25,237 nt of DNA from DAOUCV01 sp034432095. Its GTDB lineage: Bacteria > Chloroflexota > Dehalococcoidia > Dehalococcoidales > UBA2162. The notes below the pieces were generated by a model. That model saw only the letters and a list, made by a program, of their open reading frames with translations. It had not been told where the DNA came from and did not search any database. Location of the stretch: assembly GCA_034432095.1 (NCBI GenBank), contig DAOUCV010000099.1, positions 1 through 25,237 on the forward strand, in the 5' to 3' direction. How positions within the stretch are numbered: position 1 is the stretch's first letter; each line of letters starts with the position of its first letter. Of the stretch, positions 7,666 through 15,936 are shown in pieces. Both the position numbers and the translations under genes were made by a program.

Positions 7666-8217
7666 TCAAGGGATTTGCTCCCTGAGTTTTATAGCCTTAT
7701 TTTGTTGTTTCTGCCACTGGCTACGGTATATTTCCATAAGTACAAAGTTATGCCCGTCTTTGGTGAGTCGCCCGTATGGGGTGAAACCACATTTCTGGAA
7801 GGACCGCTGAGCCCGGCTATTCCAATCTAAAGTCTTCAGGTAGATTCGGTTGAGGTTCATCTGGCGGAAAATATAATTGACCAGGGTGGTTACGGCATCA
7901 GTACCATAGCCTTTATTCCAGTAGTCACGATTGCCAATCATGATGCCCACTTCGGTTTCACCCCTGGTCTTATCAAGGTTATAGTAGCCGCAGTTGCCAA
8001 TGTGCTTGCCATCCAGTGTGTCAATAGCGAATCGGTGGCTGGTGGCAGTGGGGTGGTGCAGTTCGTAGGTATAGTCTGATAGATACCGGGAATAAGAAAT
8101 GGATAATGCCTGGGAAGCATCAAGCGCGGCTAGCTCGGGGTCTGTTTCCCAGGCATAGTCATCCCAGGCATCGGCCGGGTTTTTTTCACGGAGTATGGTC
8201 TTGCTACCGATAAACAT
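7666..8217 (-). CDS. GNAT-family N-acetyltransferase (RimJ/RimL-like)
   Basis: A 183-residue acetyl-CoA-dependent N-acetyltransferase. The central motif A is visible as ETEVGIMIGNRDYWNKGYGT, with the R/QxxGxG-type pyrophosphate loop as NKGYGT. It is followed by AVTTLVNYIF and the motif B stretch NRIYLKTLDWNSRAQRSFQK, ending CGF, typical of the RimJ/RimL type 3 group that acetylates protein N-termini or small amines. The substrate cannot be told. The start is the ATG at 8215-8217; the purine-rich GAAGGGA upstream is rather distant. It is probably the last gene of a PAC2-HEAT-GNAT operon, 24 bp after the HEAT gene. Its stop touches the stop of the convergent acyl-CoA synthetase gene. Confidence 0.85.
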   Translation of the reverse strand: MFIGSKTILREKNPADAWDDYAWETDPELAALDASQALSISYSRYLSDYTYELHHPTATSHRFAIDTLDGKHIGNCGYYNLDKTRGETEVGIMIGNRDYWNKGYGTDAVTTLVNYIFRQMNLNRIYLKTLDWNSRAQRSFQKCGFTPYGRLTKDGHNFVLMEIYRSQWQKQQNKAIKLREQIP

Positions 8218-8241
8218 AAACTTTTGACAATCCCTTCAAAG

Positions 8242-9159
8242 TCAGAAAGATAGAAGGTCTTTCTGTGATTCCAGTTCGTTAAGGACCTGCTCGGCTACCT
8301 GACGGACAGCTTCACTTGCGTTATCAAGGCATTGTTGCAGGCACTCTTTAGCCTGACTACTACCTATCTTACCCAGCGCCTGAATAGCCGCCATCTGGAC
8401 ATCAACATCAGGGTCATTGACCAGTTTTATAAGAGAGGGTACAGCGGCTTCTTCTTCAAGCTCCCCACAGGCTCCGGCGGCTTCATAGCGCACCTCGGCA
8501 TCAGCACTGCTCAGCTCCTTTAGCAGTATTGGCAGCCAGCCGGGGTCACAACTCTTACCCATGGCATAGATAGAGCTGATTCTAAGTCTGGAATTGTGGC
8601 TTTGATAGGCTTCCATGATGGCTGCCTTCACCTGGGGGAGGCTCATCGGAGCGATTGCCTCTAGAGCACGACGACTGACTTCTACAGACTGGTTCTTATC
8701 AGCGATAGCTCCCAGCAAAGCCTCCTGTATCTTGGACGTGTGGCAGGGACGTAGCTTTTTATGCTCAGCCAAGATGGCGAATTTGCCCAGTCCCATGGCG
8801 GCTGCTGCCCGGACTTTCTCCGAGCTATCACTCTTCAGTAAATTAATTAGAGGGTCAATCAGGGAAGCATCTTCGTTTTCCCATAAGCCCTCAATGGCCT
8901 TACTCCGTACCTCATCGTCTTGGTCTCTTAAACAGTACTTGAAAATGCTGTCAAAATTGAGCTCAAGGTTATCTTCAGCTAGCTCCACCAGCCGTTGCAC
9001 AATCTGTCGCCGCCGTTTGGGGTCAATGGCTGTCCATGAGCGTTCCAGTAACTCTACCTCGGCTGAGCTTAGGTTCGATAGCTCAGTTAGCTTTGAATTG
9101 AGTAGAGGTTTGTCAGTGTTACCTAACTCAACAATAATCTTCTCAATGGACGATGGCAT
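8242..9159 (-). CDS. HEAT-repeat protein
   Basis: A 305-residue, all-helical soluble protein with tandem HEAT (PBS-lyase type) repeats from about residue 70 onward. Repeats are recognised by the recurring pattern of AaaaLGk/ALeAI followed by acidic turns: DDEVRSKAIEGLWENED, SSEKVRAAAAMGLGKFA, NQSVEVSRRALEAIA, DAEVRYEAAGACGELE, DPDVDVQMAAIQALGKIG and NASEAVRQVAEQVLNELE. Such proteins act as binding scaffolds or as partners of lyases and chaperones; no catalytic motif is visible. GGAG lies about seven bases before the ATG at 9157-9159. The start is 18 bp downstream of the PAC2-family gene stop, so the two are probably translated from one mRNA, suggesting a shared role. Confidence 0.85.
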   Translation of the reverse strand: MPSSIEKIIVELGNTDKPLLNSKLTELSNLSSAEVELLERSWTAIDPKRRRQIVQRLVELAEDNLELNFDSIFKYCLRDQDDEVRSKAIEGLWENEDASLIDPLINLLKSDSSEKVRAAAAMGLGKFAILAEHKKLRPCHTSKIQEALLGAIADKNQSVEVSRRALEAIAPMSLPQVKAAIMEAYQSHNSRLRISSIYAMGKSCDPGWLPILLKELSSADAEVRYEAAGACGELEEEAAVPSLIKLVNDPDVDVQMAAIQALGKIGSSQAKECLQQCLDNASEAVRQVAEQVLNELESQKDLLSF

Positions 9160-9177
9160 CTTCGGCTCCGTAGCTCT

Positions 9178-9972
9178 CTATTCCTCCTCTTCCTCTTCTT
9201 CCTCCCCCTGTTCCCAGATAGGCTCGGTAAAGAGGTCGATATATTCTCCCATAGCCTCGGCAGCTATCTGCTTCATCCTCTCTTTTGTTTCATCAGCTAA
9301 TTGTGCCAGCTCGGATGTATCAATTTCAATATCTAACATTTTGGGTAGAACCTCAAGTATCGCCAGGGCAGCCATCGGGTTCTGTATTCGAGTGGCATAG
9401 ACGGGCACTTCACCCAGCAGGCAGATACCCTCAACGCCGCTCTCTTTGGCTACGCCCAGCAGTATCCCGTTCAACCCGGCAATTTGCAGGTTGCCCCTTT
9501 GTATCAAACCATACTCTTTCAGCTCTTCAGTCAATTGTCGGGTGGTGGCTACTCCCCAGACCTTGGGCTGCTCACTGTGGTGGATGCGAGTGATAGCAGC
9601 CGCACAGGTATATATTCTTCTGACCTGAAATCTCAGCCCCACATCTAGGACATAGTTAGCCAGCTCGTATCCCTTGGAAGCTGGTTGGTCCTCACCGATG
9701 AACAGTATTATATCATTCCGCTTGCCTTTGTTTTTCCAGTAGTAGAATCGGCTCCGGGGAAACTGCGGTGCTTCAACTACATTGTCTCTAACCGCTACCC
9801 CGATGGGGTCAAAGAAGTAAGAGGCTTCAATCTCTCCCAGTGGCTTGAAGTCTAGTTTTCTCCCCAGATAGTTGGCCACCAAAAGAGAAACATTGCCAAT
9901 GCCTGGCCAGGCAGCCAGCATATTGGGGGAGTTAAGCTTTGGTCGGGCATAAATCTTGACTAGACTATTCAT
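9178..9972 (-). CDS. PAC2-family protein
   Basis: A 264-residue member of the PAC2 (proteasome assembly chaperone 2-like) family, which includes many bacterial and archaeal proteins without a proteasome partner. Seen: an N-terminal LAAWPGIGNVSLLVANYLG motif, the ILFIGEDQPASKGYELANYV segment, a conserved AAAITRIHHSEQPKVWGVAT stretch, and the glycine-rich IAGLNGILLGVAKESGVEG followed by LLGEVPVYATRIQNP. The C-terminus is a pure Glu/Gly tail (EQGEEEEEEEE), encoded by a CTT/CTC-rich stretch at about 9180-9206 that would be prone to slippage. It is the first gene of the leftward PAC2-HEAT-GNAT group. No clear promoter was identified upstream, where repeat copy A begins. Confidence 0.82.
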   Translation of the reverse strand: MNSLVKIYARPKLNSPNMLAAWPGIGNVSLLVANYLGRKLDFKPLGEIEASYFFDPIGVAVRDNVVEAPQFPRSRFYYWKNKGKRNDIILFIGEDQPASKGYELANYVLDVGLRFQVRRIYTCAAAITRIHHSEQPKVWGVATTRQLTEELKEYGLIQRGNLQIAGLNGILLGVAKESGVEGICLLGEVPVYATRIQNPMAALAILEVLPKMLDIEIDTSELAQLADETKERMKQIAAEAMGEYIDLFTEPIWEQGEEEEEEEE

Positions 9973-9977
9973 ATATG

Positions 9978-10088
9978 TAACCCTATCCCCTTTATCCCCT
10001 TCCCCTTATCAAGGGGAAGGGGAATTTGTTTTTAAGAGGGACTCCGTCCCTCTTTGACACCCTATAGATATTCAGGGGCGAAGCCCCT
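9978..10088. repeat. Dispersed hairpin-rich repeat, copy A
   Basis: A non-coding element filling most of the gap between the PAC2 and tldE genes. It has three hairpins: a 13-bp stem 9995-10007/10011-10023 with a 3-nt loop, an AGAGGGAC/GTCCCTCT stem 10035-10042/10046-10053, and AGGGGC/GCCCCT at 10074-10079/10083-10088. The order TTTATCCCC, hairpin 1, GTTTTTAAGAGGGAC, hairpin 2 and CCCTA is shared with copy B at 24778-24910. No open frame is present. It looks like a REP- or MITE-type repeat family. On the + strand hairpin 1 plus the T-run (10029-10033) could also work as a terminator. Confidence 0.75.
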
Positions 10089-10108
10089 CTTGAACTCCCA
10101 TTATAAAG

Positions 10109-11410
10109 CTACTTAGCGGCTACCGGTACACTCGGGAGGTAGAGAGAGGGTGTGTTGAGAAAGCCGCCTGCCCATCTGGCATCGTTACCGATGGCTACAA
10201 TTTGTTTCAAAAGCTGGTAAATATTCCCGGAGACCATGGTATCTTTAACCCTACCTACTATTCTACCACTTTCCACCTTGTAACCTAAAAGGACATTGCC
10301 GCTGAAAGCTCCACCCTCGATATTACCCTGCGTCGCCCCCATAAGCCACTCAACTACCAGTCCTTCCTTGATGTCAGCTACCATCTCGTCAAAGGTGGTG
10401 TTGCCGGGGGTAATAATAAAGGCACTGGGGGAGGGGGCAGGCAGTCCGCCACGACTTCTACGCCCGCTGCCGGTGCTCCTGGTCTTGGCTAGGGCGGCGG
10501 TCTGCAGGTCATAGAGAAAGTTGCTTACTACCCCCCTTTCAATAAGAGGAGTGCGCTGAGCGGGCATGCCTTCATCATCACAGGGACAACTCGTCGGACG
10601 GTAAGCTAAAGTCGAATCATCCCAGAGCGATAGCTTTTCATCAAAAACCTTCTGTCCGAGTTTACTGCCTATTGGTGAGGCTCCCTCCAGGACCATCTTG
10701 CCGTTGAAACCAGCCATCAGGGGAAAGACTAGGGCACTGGCTACCCCGTGAGGGGTAAAAATCACCGGTAATGACCCGGTTGGTGCTTTAGCCTGGTCTT
10801 TAGCCAGCTCAAGCTGCCGGAGTACTACCTCAGCTATCCCGTCAGTCTCCAGTATAGGGTGGCACGAGCTTTGACTTTCGCCGACAAACAGCATATCTGT
10901 GCCCTGAGTCAGTTGACCCTCGATGCCCAGACTAAAAACGCTCTGTCTGTAACCTGCCTGCCCACCACGAGAATTGATGAGGCGGACTGATGTTACTCCC
11001 TTACTCACACTTGCCTCACATAGCAGGTCGGGGGTATGGTCTCTTATTTTGGTTATCAGTTCTTCTCCGAGTTGGACCATTTCTTCTATGGATACCGATT
11101 CTATGGAGGAGTCGAAGGTTTCAACCCCGGGGTAGGAGGATAGGGGAGGGAATTCAAACCCGGCTTTCATGCCGAACTGGGCTGTTTCCACGGCTGCACT
11201 GAGCAAGTCCTGGCTATCTTCTAATTCCGTCGCCGTGGCATAGCCAATCCTGCCCTGTCTGATAATCCGCAGGGCTACAGTGGTGCTCTGCTTGCTTTGG
11301 ATGTGCTTCAGGCGGTTAGCTTCGAATTGGACAGGCGTTTCCTCTGAGGAGACAACGAAGACTTCCGCCTCCTCGGCTACCTCTTTAGCTTGAGCCAGAA
11401 TACGCTCCAC
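10109..11410 (-). CDS. tldE: TldE/PmbA-type subunit of the TldD/TldE peptidase
   Basis: TldE (PmbA) is the non-catalytic partner of the zinc protease TldD; in E. coli the pair degrades unfolded peptides, processes microcin B17 and cleaves CcdA. The 433-residue protein has the family beginning (AEEAEVFVVSSEETPVQFEANRL, shown in part), the central PVIFTPHGVASALVFPLMAG, DEGMPAQRTPLIERGVVSNFLYD, and the C-terminal MGATQGNIEGGAFSGNV. It lacks the HExxxH of TldD, as expected. The start codon is GTG (11408-11410), directly adjoining the tldD stop, so the genes are translationally coupled. It is the distal gene of the leftward tldD-tldE operon, with repeat copy A following its end. Confidence 0.9.
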   Translation of the reverse strand: MERILAQAKEVAEEAEVFVVSSEETPVQFEANRLKHIQSKQSTTVALRIIRQGRIGYATATELEDSQDLLSAAVETAQFGMKAGFEFPPLSSYPGVETFDSSIESVSIEEMVQLGEELITKIRDHTPDLLCEASVSKGVTSVRLINSRGGQAGYRQSVFSLGIEGQLTQGTDMLFVGESQSSCHPILETDGIAEVVLRQLELAKDQAKAPTGSLPVIFTPHGVASALVFPLMAGFNGKMVLEGASPIGSKLGQKVFDEKLSLWDDSTLAYRPTSCPCDDEGMPAQRTPLIERGVVSNFLYDLQTAALAKTRSTGSGRRSRGGLPAPSPSAFIITPGNTTFDEMVADIKEGLVVEWLMGATQGNIEGGAFSGNVLLGYKVESGRIVGRVKDTMVSGNIYQLLKQIVAIGNDARWAGGFLNTPSLYLPSVPVAAK

Positions 11411-12787
11411 TTACCTGCCTCCGATTAAACAATGACGAATCCTGATATGGGGGCTGCCGTTGGAAACAGGCAGAGGTGCCTGTCCTCCCTTGCCACAGCC
11501 ACCCCCCTGGTTCATCTCCAGGTCATTACCAATGGCGTCTATGTTTTTGAGGGTGTCGAACACGTTACCGGTAAGAACTACCGGTCGCAGTGTCTCGGCG
11601 ACCTTGCCATTACGAATCATATACGCTTCACTAGCGGAGAAGGTGAACATCTCCATGCTGGTAGTGCCCCCATACCAGTTCTTGGCGTATATTCCTTCCT
11701 TAATGTCGCTTATGATATCGTCAAAAGAGGCTGATCCCGGCTCAATATAGGTGTTGGTCATGCGCACAATGGGTGGGTAACGATAGTTGAACGCTCTGGC
11801 ATTACCCGTAGGCTTCTCGTTCATTTTAGCCGCGGTTTCTCTGGAGTGGAGCCTGCCGACCAGTTTCCCCTCTTTAATAAGGTAGGTTTTGGTGGCGGGC
11901 ACTCCTTCATCATCGTATTTATAGCTGCCGCGGAGACCGGGTAATACTGCGGAATCAACGATATTCAATCCGCGGCTACCAAATTCTTTACCCAGGGTCA
12001 TGAGCTGGCGCAACGGCTCATTTTCGTAAACGAAGTCAGCTTCGGATAGGTGCCCAAAGGCTTCATGCACGAAAACCCCGGCCAGAACCGGGTCTAACAC
12101 CACGGTATATTCTCCCCCTTTTATCTGTGGAGCCGATAGCATCTCTACAGCGAGCTTTGCCATCTGCTCTACCTTTGGATTGAGACCCTGAATTTGCGTA
12201 AAATCGCCGAGGCTACCCAGGCTTAAATTCGCCTGCTGCACCTCGTTATCTTTTGCCGCCACCGCCCTCAAACTCAGCGTAACATCTGCCCTTTCCTGCT
12301 CAATGAAACTGCCCGACGAATTTAAAAATATGGTTTTCTTACGCCCATCACCATAGTTAATCATTGATGTCTGTATCCCCGGGGTGCTCCAGATAATGTC
12401 ATTATACTCATCCAGTAGTTGCTTTTTCTCAGCCAGGGGTATGGTCAAGGGGCTTTTATCCATCTTGATAAGCACGGTGTCAACCACCGGTTCTACTTCA
12501 GCCAGCTTGCTTTCTTCCTTGCCGACAAATCTGGCTTGCTTTACTGCCGATTCTACCCGGCTTGGTAGTTCGTTGAAACTGTTAAAGCTGACAAAGCCCC
12601 ACCCGCCCCTGACCAGGGCTCGCACGTTCCCTCCAACAGCGGTACTCTGGCTAACCGATTCAAGTTTCCTTCCCCGGTAGGTGATGTGGGTGGTCTGGCT
12701 TTCCTCAAGGTGAACCTCTATATAATCGGCGCTATATTTCTTAAGCGTCTCAGCAAGTTCGTGCCCGATAGCTTCAATATTTGCCAT
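11411..12787 (-). CDS. tldD: TldD zinc metalloprotease subunit
   Basis: TldD is the catalytic subunit of the TldD/TldE heterodimer. The zinc-binding HExxxH appears as VHEAFGHLSEAD near residue 241, and the C-terminal QGGGCGKGGQAPLPVSNGSP region, typical of TldD, supplies further active-site residues. Other family blocks are GDGRKKTIFLNSSG and NYRYPPIVRMTNTYIEPG. Two start codons are possible: ATG 12793 and ATG 12787. GGGAG lies only three bases before the first and nine before the second, so 12787 (458 residues) is preferred; the difference is two residues. The promoter is an extended -10 at 12836-12844. The tldE GTG follows immediately on the stop. Confidence 0.93.
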   Translation of the reverse strand: MANIEAIGHELAETLKKYSADYIEVHLEESQTTHITYRGRKLESVSQSTAVGGNVRALVRGGWGFVSFNSFNELPSRVESAVKQARFVGKEESKLAEVEPVVDTVLIKMDKSPLTIPLAEKKQLLDEYNDIIWSTPGIQTSMINYGDGRKKTIFLNSSGSFIEQERADVTLSLRAVAAKDNEVQQANLSLGSLGDFTQIQGLNPKVEQMAKLAVEMLSAPQIKGGEYTVVLDPVLAGVFVHEAFGHLSEADFVYENEPLRQLMTLGKEFGSRGLNIVDSAVLPGLRGSYKYDDEGVPATKTYLIKEGKLVGRLHSRETAAKMNEKPTGNARAFNYRYPPIVRMTNTYIEPGSASFDDIISDIKEGIYAKNWYGGTTSMEMFTFSASEAYMIRNGKVAETLRPVVLTGNVFDTLKNIDAIGNDLEMNQGGGCGKGGQAPLPVSNGSPHIRIRHCLIGGR

Positions 12788-12835
12788 AGGCATTCTCTCC
12801 CAGGGTGAAATGACAGACTAAGGACAGTCCAGACG

Positions 12836-12844
12836 ATTATAACA
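12836..12844 (-). promoter_or_regulatory. Extended -10 promoter of tldD-tldE
   Basis: On the - strand the sequence TGTTATAAT (12844-12836) is an extended -10 element (TGnTATAAT). No good -35 is found at the correct distance. The start would be near 12829, giving a leader of about 40 nt. Confidence 0.55.
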
Positions 12845-12858
12845 GAAAGGATATCCAT

Positions 12859-12912
12859 AAAAAAGTGGAAGGGGGGCGTAAATTAACCAGTTGCTAAGGA
12901 AGTGCCCCCCTT
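12859..12912 (-). terminator. Probable intrinsic terminator of the beta-oxidation operon
   Basis: On the - strand AAGGGGGGC (12912-12904) pairs with GCCCCCCTT (12877-12869), a 9-bp stem with a 26-nt loop, followed by CCAC and a run of six T (12864-12859). It lies 26 bp after the thiolase stop and just before the tldD promoter, a sensible place to end the upstream operon. The long loop lowers confidence. Confidence 0.55.
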
Positions 12913-12938
12913 TTATTTGAACAGGAGGGAGAATTGTA

Positions 12939-14219
12939 TTATTTTCTCTCAACTATGATAGCCATTCCCTGCCCACCACCAATGCACAGGGTCGCCAGAC
13001 CGAACTGGAGATTCCGGCGCGCCATCTCATGGATGAGGGTAACGATGATTCTGGCACCGGTGCAGCCGATGGGGTGGCCCAGTGATATGCCGCCACCGTG
13101 AAGATTGGTCTTGCTCATATCCAAGTTCAGTTCTCTGATGACCCCCAGTGATTGGGAAGCAAAGGCTTCATTCAACTCAATGTAGTCAATGTCTTTCAAG
13201 CTGAGCCCGGCCAGCTTCAGCGCTTTCTTGGTCGCTGGGACAACTCCCAGACCCATATAGGCTGGGTCAACTCCGCCGGCCGCATAAGAGCGGATGGTTG
13301 CCATTGGCTTGAGTCCAAGCTCCTTTGCCTTGTCAGCGGACATTACCACCAGAGCGGCAGCCGCATCGGTTATGGCTGAGGCATTACCCGCGGTAATAGT
13401 GCCCGTTGGTTTGAAAGCGGGGGCTAACTTGGCAAGAAGCTCCATCGATGTTTCTCGCGGGTGCTCATCAGTATCAAATAGCCTTTTCTCTCTCTTCACT
13501 GTGATTTCAACGGGGACTATCTCCTGCTTGAATATGCCCGCCTTTGTCGCCGCTAGGGCTCTGTTGTTGCTCTCCAGAGCGAACCTGTCCTGCTCTTCCC
13601 GGGTGATGCCATACTTCTCGGCGATATTCTCTGAGGTTATCCCCATATGGTAGTTATAAAATATCTCCCAGAGTCCATCGTAGACCATGCCGTCCACCAT
13701 CTCGGCATTAAACATTCTGGCTCCCCATCTGGCTTTGGGGAGGTAGTAGGGGACAGCACTCATGTTTTCCGTACCACCGGCAACGATGACCTCAGCATCA
13801 CCGGCTTTTATCGCCTGAGCTGCCAGGGCTACCGCCTTCATACCGGAGGCGCAGACTTTATTCACCGTGAAGGCGTTTACCTCTTTGGGGATACCGGCAT
13901 AGATAGCAGCCTGTCGAGCGACATTCTGTCCCTGACCCGCCTGAAGAACATTCCCCATAATAACTTCGTCGATGACGACTTCTTTGAGAGAGCTATCCCA
14001 GTCGGCATACTTCTTCTCCAGCTCAATCATTCCGGCATCCTTAAGTGATGCCGGTGCATAGGCAAGTACCTCCGGGTCTACCTTAGGTCTCAAGCCTGCT
14101 TTTTTGAGGGCTCCCTTGATAGCGATACTCCCCAGCTTCGCTGCTGGGACATCCTGTAGCGAGCCACCAAAATTACCTATCGCCGTTCTGGCACCACTGA
14201 CAATCACAGCCTCTTTCAT
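12939..14219 (-). CDS. Acetyl-CoA C-acetyltransferase (thiolase)
   Basis: Condenses two acetyl-CoA or cleaves 3-ketoacyl-CoA. Active-site features of degradative/biosynthetic thiolases are all present: the nucleophilic Cys in NKVCASGMKAV (C123), the NEAFA motif, the His in GHPIGCTGARI, and the second Cys in TLCIGGGQGMA. At 426 residues it exceeds the usual 390-400. The extra length is an insert of about 35 residues (roughly 46-80, from KVDPEVLAYAP to WDSSLKE) between the first helix pair and VVIDEVIMGNVLQAG. AGGAG precedes the ATG. It is the last gene of the leftward enoyl-CoA hydratase, hydroxyacyl-CoA dehydrogenase, thiolase operon, so probably works on C4 or longer acyl-CoAs, either in oxidation or in butyrate-type synthesis. 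Confidence 0.93.
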   Translation of the reverse strand: MKEAVIVSGARTAIGNFGGSLQDVPAAKLGSIAIKGALKKAGLRPKVDPEVLAYAPASLKDAGMIELEKKYADWDSSLKEVVIDEVIMGNVLQAGQGQNVARQAAIYAGIPKEVNAFTVNKVCASGMKAVALAAQAIKAGDAEVIVAGGTENMSAVPYYLPKARWGARMFNAEMVDGMVYDGLWEIFYNYHMGITSENIAEKYGITREEQDRFALESNNRALAATKAGIFKQEIVPVEITVKREKRLFDTDEHPRETSMELLAKLAPAFKPTGTITAGNASAITDAAAALVVMSADKAKELGLKPMATIRSYAAGGVDPAYMGLGVVPATKKALKLAGLSLKDIDYIELNEAFASQSLGVIRELNLDMSKTNLHGGGISLGHPIGCTGARIIVTLIHEMARRNLQFGLATLCIGGGQGMAIIVERK

Positions 14220-14250
14220 AAAATCCTGCTCCTTTCTTGGTGTTAGTTAG

Positions 14251-15108
14251 TTATTTTTTATAGTCGTAGAATCCCTTTCCCGTCTTTTGTCCCAACCAGC
14301 CGGCAGCCACCATTCTCCTCAATAGTGGTGGGGCAATGTATTGATGATCCTGCAGGTTCTGGTAGATACCGTCAGCCATGGAGAGGACAATATCATTGCC
14401 GATGAGGTCAGCCAATGTCAGCGGTCCCATCGGATGATTCAGACCAAGGGTTACCGCGGTATCAATATCCTCTTTAGAGGCAACCCCGCTCTCCAATAGA
14501 CGCATGGCATTGAGCATGAAGGGTACTGCCAGGCGGTTGACAATGAAGCCCGGTGTGTCCGGGACAACCACAGGAGTCTTACCCACCGACTTAGCAAATT
14601 CCTTACTGATTTCAATAGTCTCATCGCTGACTGTGATAGGGCGGACAATCTCCACCAGTTTCATCGCCGAGGCTGGATTAAAGAAATGCAAGCCCACTAC
14701 CTTGTCCGGTCTTTTGGTCACTATTGCCATCTCGACGACGGGTAGGACTGAAGTATTGCTGGCGAGGATGGCATGTTTGGGGCATACTGCATCCAGCTCA
14801 GCGAAGGCTTTCTTCTTTACCTCTAAGTCCTCAACAGCTACTTCTATTGCCAGGTCGCAGTCATGGAAGTCCTTGATACTGGTGGTGCCCTTAATCCGGC
14901 TCATCGCCGCTTCCTTATCCTCCTTAGTAAGCCTGCCCCGTTCCACGCCCCTAGCTAGCGCCGCATCTATTGAGGCTATCCCTTTTGCCATACGTTCCTC
15001 ACTTCTTGAGGAGGCTATTACCTGATAGCCTGCCTGAGCACATATCTGGGCAATACCACGACCCATTGCTCCGGTAAATCCTAATATGCCAACTTTCTTT
15101 ATTTCCAT
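14251..15108 (-). CDS. 3-hydroxyacyl-CoA (3-hydroxybutyryl-CoA) dehydrogenase
   Basis: Interconverts 3-hydroxyacyl-CoA and 3-ketoacyl-CoA with NAD(P). The 285 residues have the Rossmann nucleotide loop GILGFTGAMGRGIAQ at the N-terminus (GxxGxMG, with Phe-Thr where Ala-Gly is common), the catalytic block SNTSVLPV then GLHFFNPASAMKLVEIV (catalytic His), the PGFIVNRLAVPF linker, and the C-terminal dimerisation domain ending GWLGQKTGKGFYDYKK. Length and architecture match stand-alone HBD/PaaH-type enzymes and not the fused FadB type. It lies 30 bp after the enoyl-CoA hydratase and 31 bp before the thiolase, giving the three consecutive steps of beta-oxidation from one mRNA. The direction of flux cannot be read from the sequence. 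Confidence 0.93.
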   Translation of the reverse strand: MEIKKVGILGFTGAMGRGIAQICAQAGYQVIASSRSEERMAKGIASIDAALARGVERGRLTKEDKEAAMSRIKGTTSIKDFHDCDLAIEVAVEDLEVKKKAFAELDAVCPKHAILASNTSVLPVVEMAIVTKRPDKVVGLHFFNPASAMKLVEIVRPITVSDETIEISKEFAKSVGKTPVVVPDTPGFIVNRLAVPFMLNAMRLLESGVASKEDIDTAVTLGLNHPMGPLTLADLIGNDIVLSMADGIYQNLQDHQYIAPPLLRRMVAAGWLGQKTGKGFYDYKK

Positions 15109-15138
15109 ACTAGCTCCTTTCCTTACTTTTAGTTTAAG

Positions 15139-15903
15139 TTATTTCGCCTTAAAATTTGGCTTCCTTTTTTCGATATATGCAGAGACTCCTTCCTTATGGT
15201 CCTCGGTATTTAAAAGGTGTTGGAAAAAGGAACCTTCCAGCCGCAAGCCCTCTTCCAGGGGCAGGCTATAACCCCTGAGCATGGCTTGTTTTGCTGCCCT
15301 GACTCCCAGGGGGCCAACTTGGCAAAGAGCCTGAGCCCACTCCTTGGCTGTAGACATAAGCTTGTCCTGCGGGACAATTTTGTTGACGAGGCCAATGCGA
15401 TAGGCTTCTTGGGCATCTATAGGTTTCCCCATGAACAGTATCTCGGCGGCTTTCGCCCAGGGGATAACCCGGGGTAGCCTCTGGGTGCCTCCCCAGCCCG
15501 GCATTAGACCTAAATTTACCTCAGGGGTTCCCAGACGGGCATTCTCTGAGGCTATCCTTATATCACAAGCCAGAGCTATTTCCAATCCGCCACCCAGCGC
15601 TACGCCATTGATAGCGGCAATGAGAGGTTTCCATAAATCAAGTCCGTACTTCGGAGCCATTGGCCACATCCAGTGACTATGCTCTTTCATATAGGGTAAA
15701 GTGTCTTTTATATCAGCGCCAGCACAGAAGGCCTTGTCACCAGCCCCGGTAACAATGCCAACCCAGAGTTCAGGGTCATCACGGAAATCTATCATTGCCT
15801 CATTTAGTTGTTGCCAGCTTTCCACATCTATGGCATTAAAAGCTCTGGGGCGGTTAATCGTAAATGTAGCTATTCTGCCTTCTTTTTTGTAATCGATGGG
15901 CAT
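15139..15903 (-). CDS. Enoyl-CoA hydratase/isomerase family (crotonase) protein
   Basis: A 254-residue crotonase-fold enzyme expected to hydrate trans-2-enoyl-CoA to 3-hydroxyacyl-CoA. The oxyanion-hole motif AFCAGADIKD and the second block NGVALGGGLEIALACDIRIA are visible, followed by LGTPEVNLGLMPGWGGTQRL, where the Glu of PEVNLG matches a catalytic Glu of hydratases. The C-terminus FFQHLLNTEDHKEGVSAYIE is typical. It is the second gene of the leftward operon, after the small membrane protein, and is followed by the dehydrogenase and thiolase that use its product. Crotonase members differ widely in reaction, but the context supports hydratase. Confidence 0.9.
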   Translation of the reverse strand: MPIDYKKEGRIATFTINRPRAFNAIDVESWQQLNEAMIDFRDDPELWVGIVTGAGDKAFCAGADIKDTLPYMKEHSHWMWPMAPKYGLDLWKPLIAAINGVALGGGLEIALACDIRIASENARLGTPEVNLGLMPGWGGTQRLPRVIPWAKAAEILFMGKPIDAQEAYRIGLVNKIVPQDKLMSTAKEWAQALCQVGPLGVRAAKQAMLRGYSLPLEEGLRLEGSFFQHLLNTEDHKEGVSAYIEKRKPNFKAK

Positions 15904-15936
15904 AATGTAGCTCCTTTTGAGAGTATTTGCAAAACC

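Noticed and set aside
8615..9400. 261-residue + strand frame
   Set aside because: It lies antisense to the HEAT-repeat and PAC2 genes, is Ser-rich and low in complexity, and has no family motif; a shadow frame.
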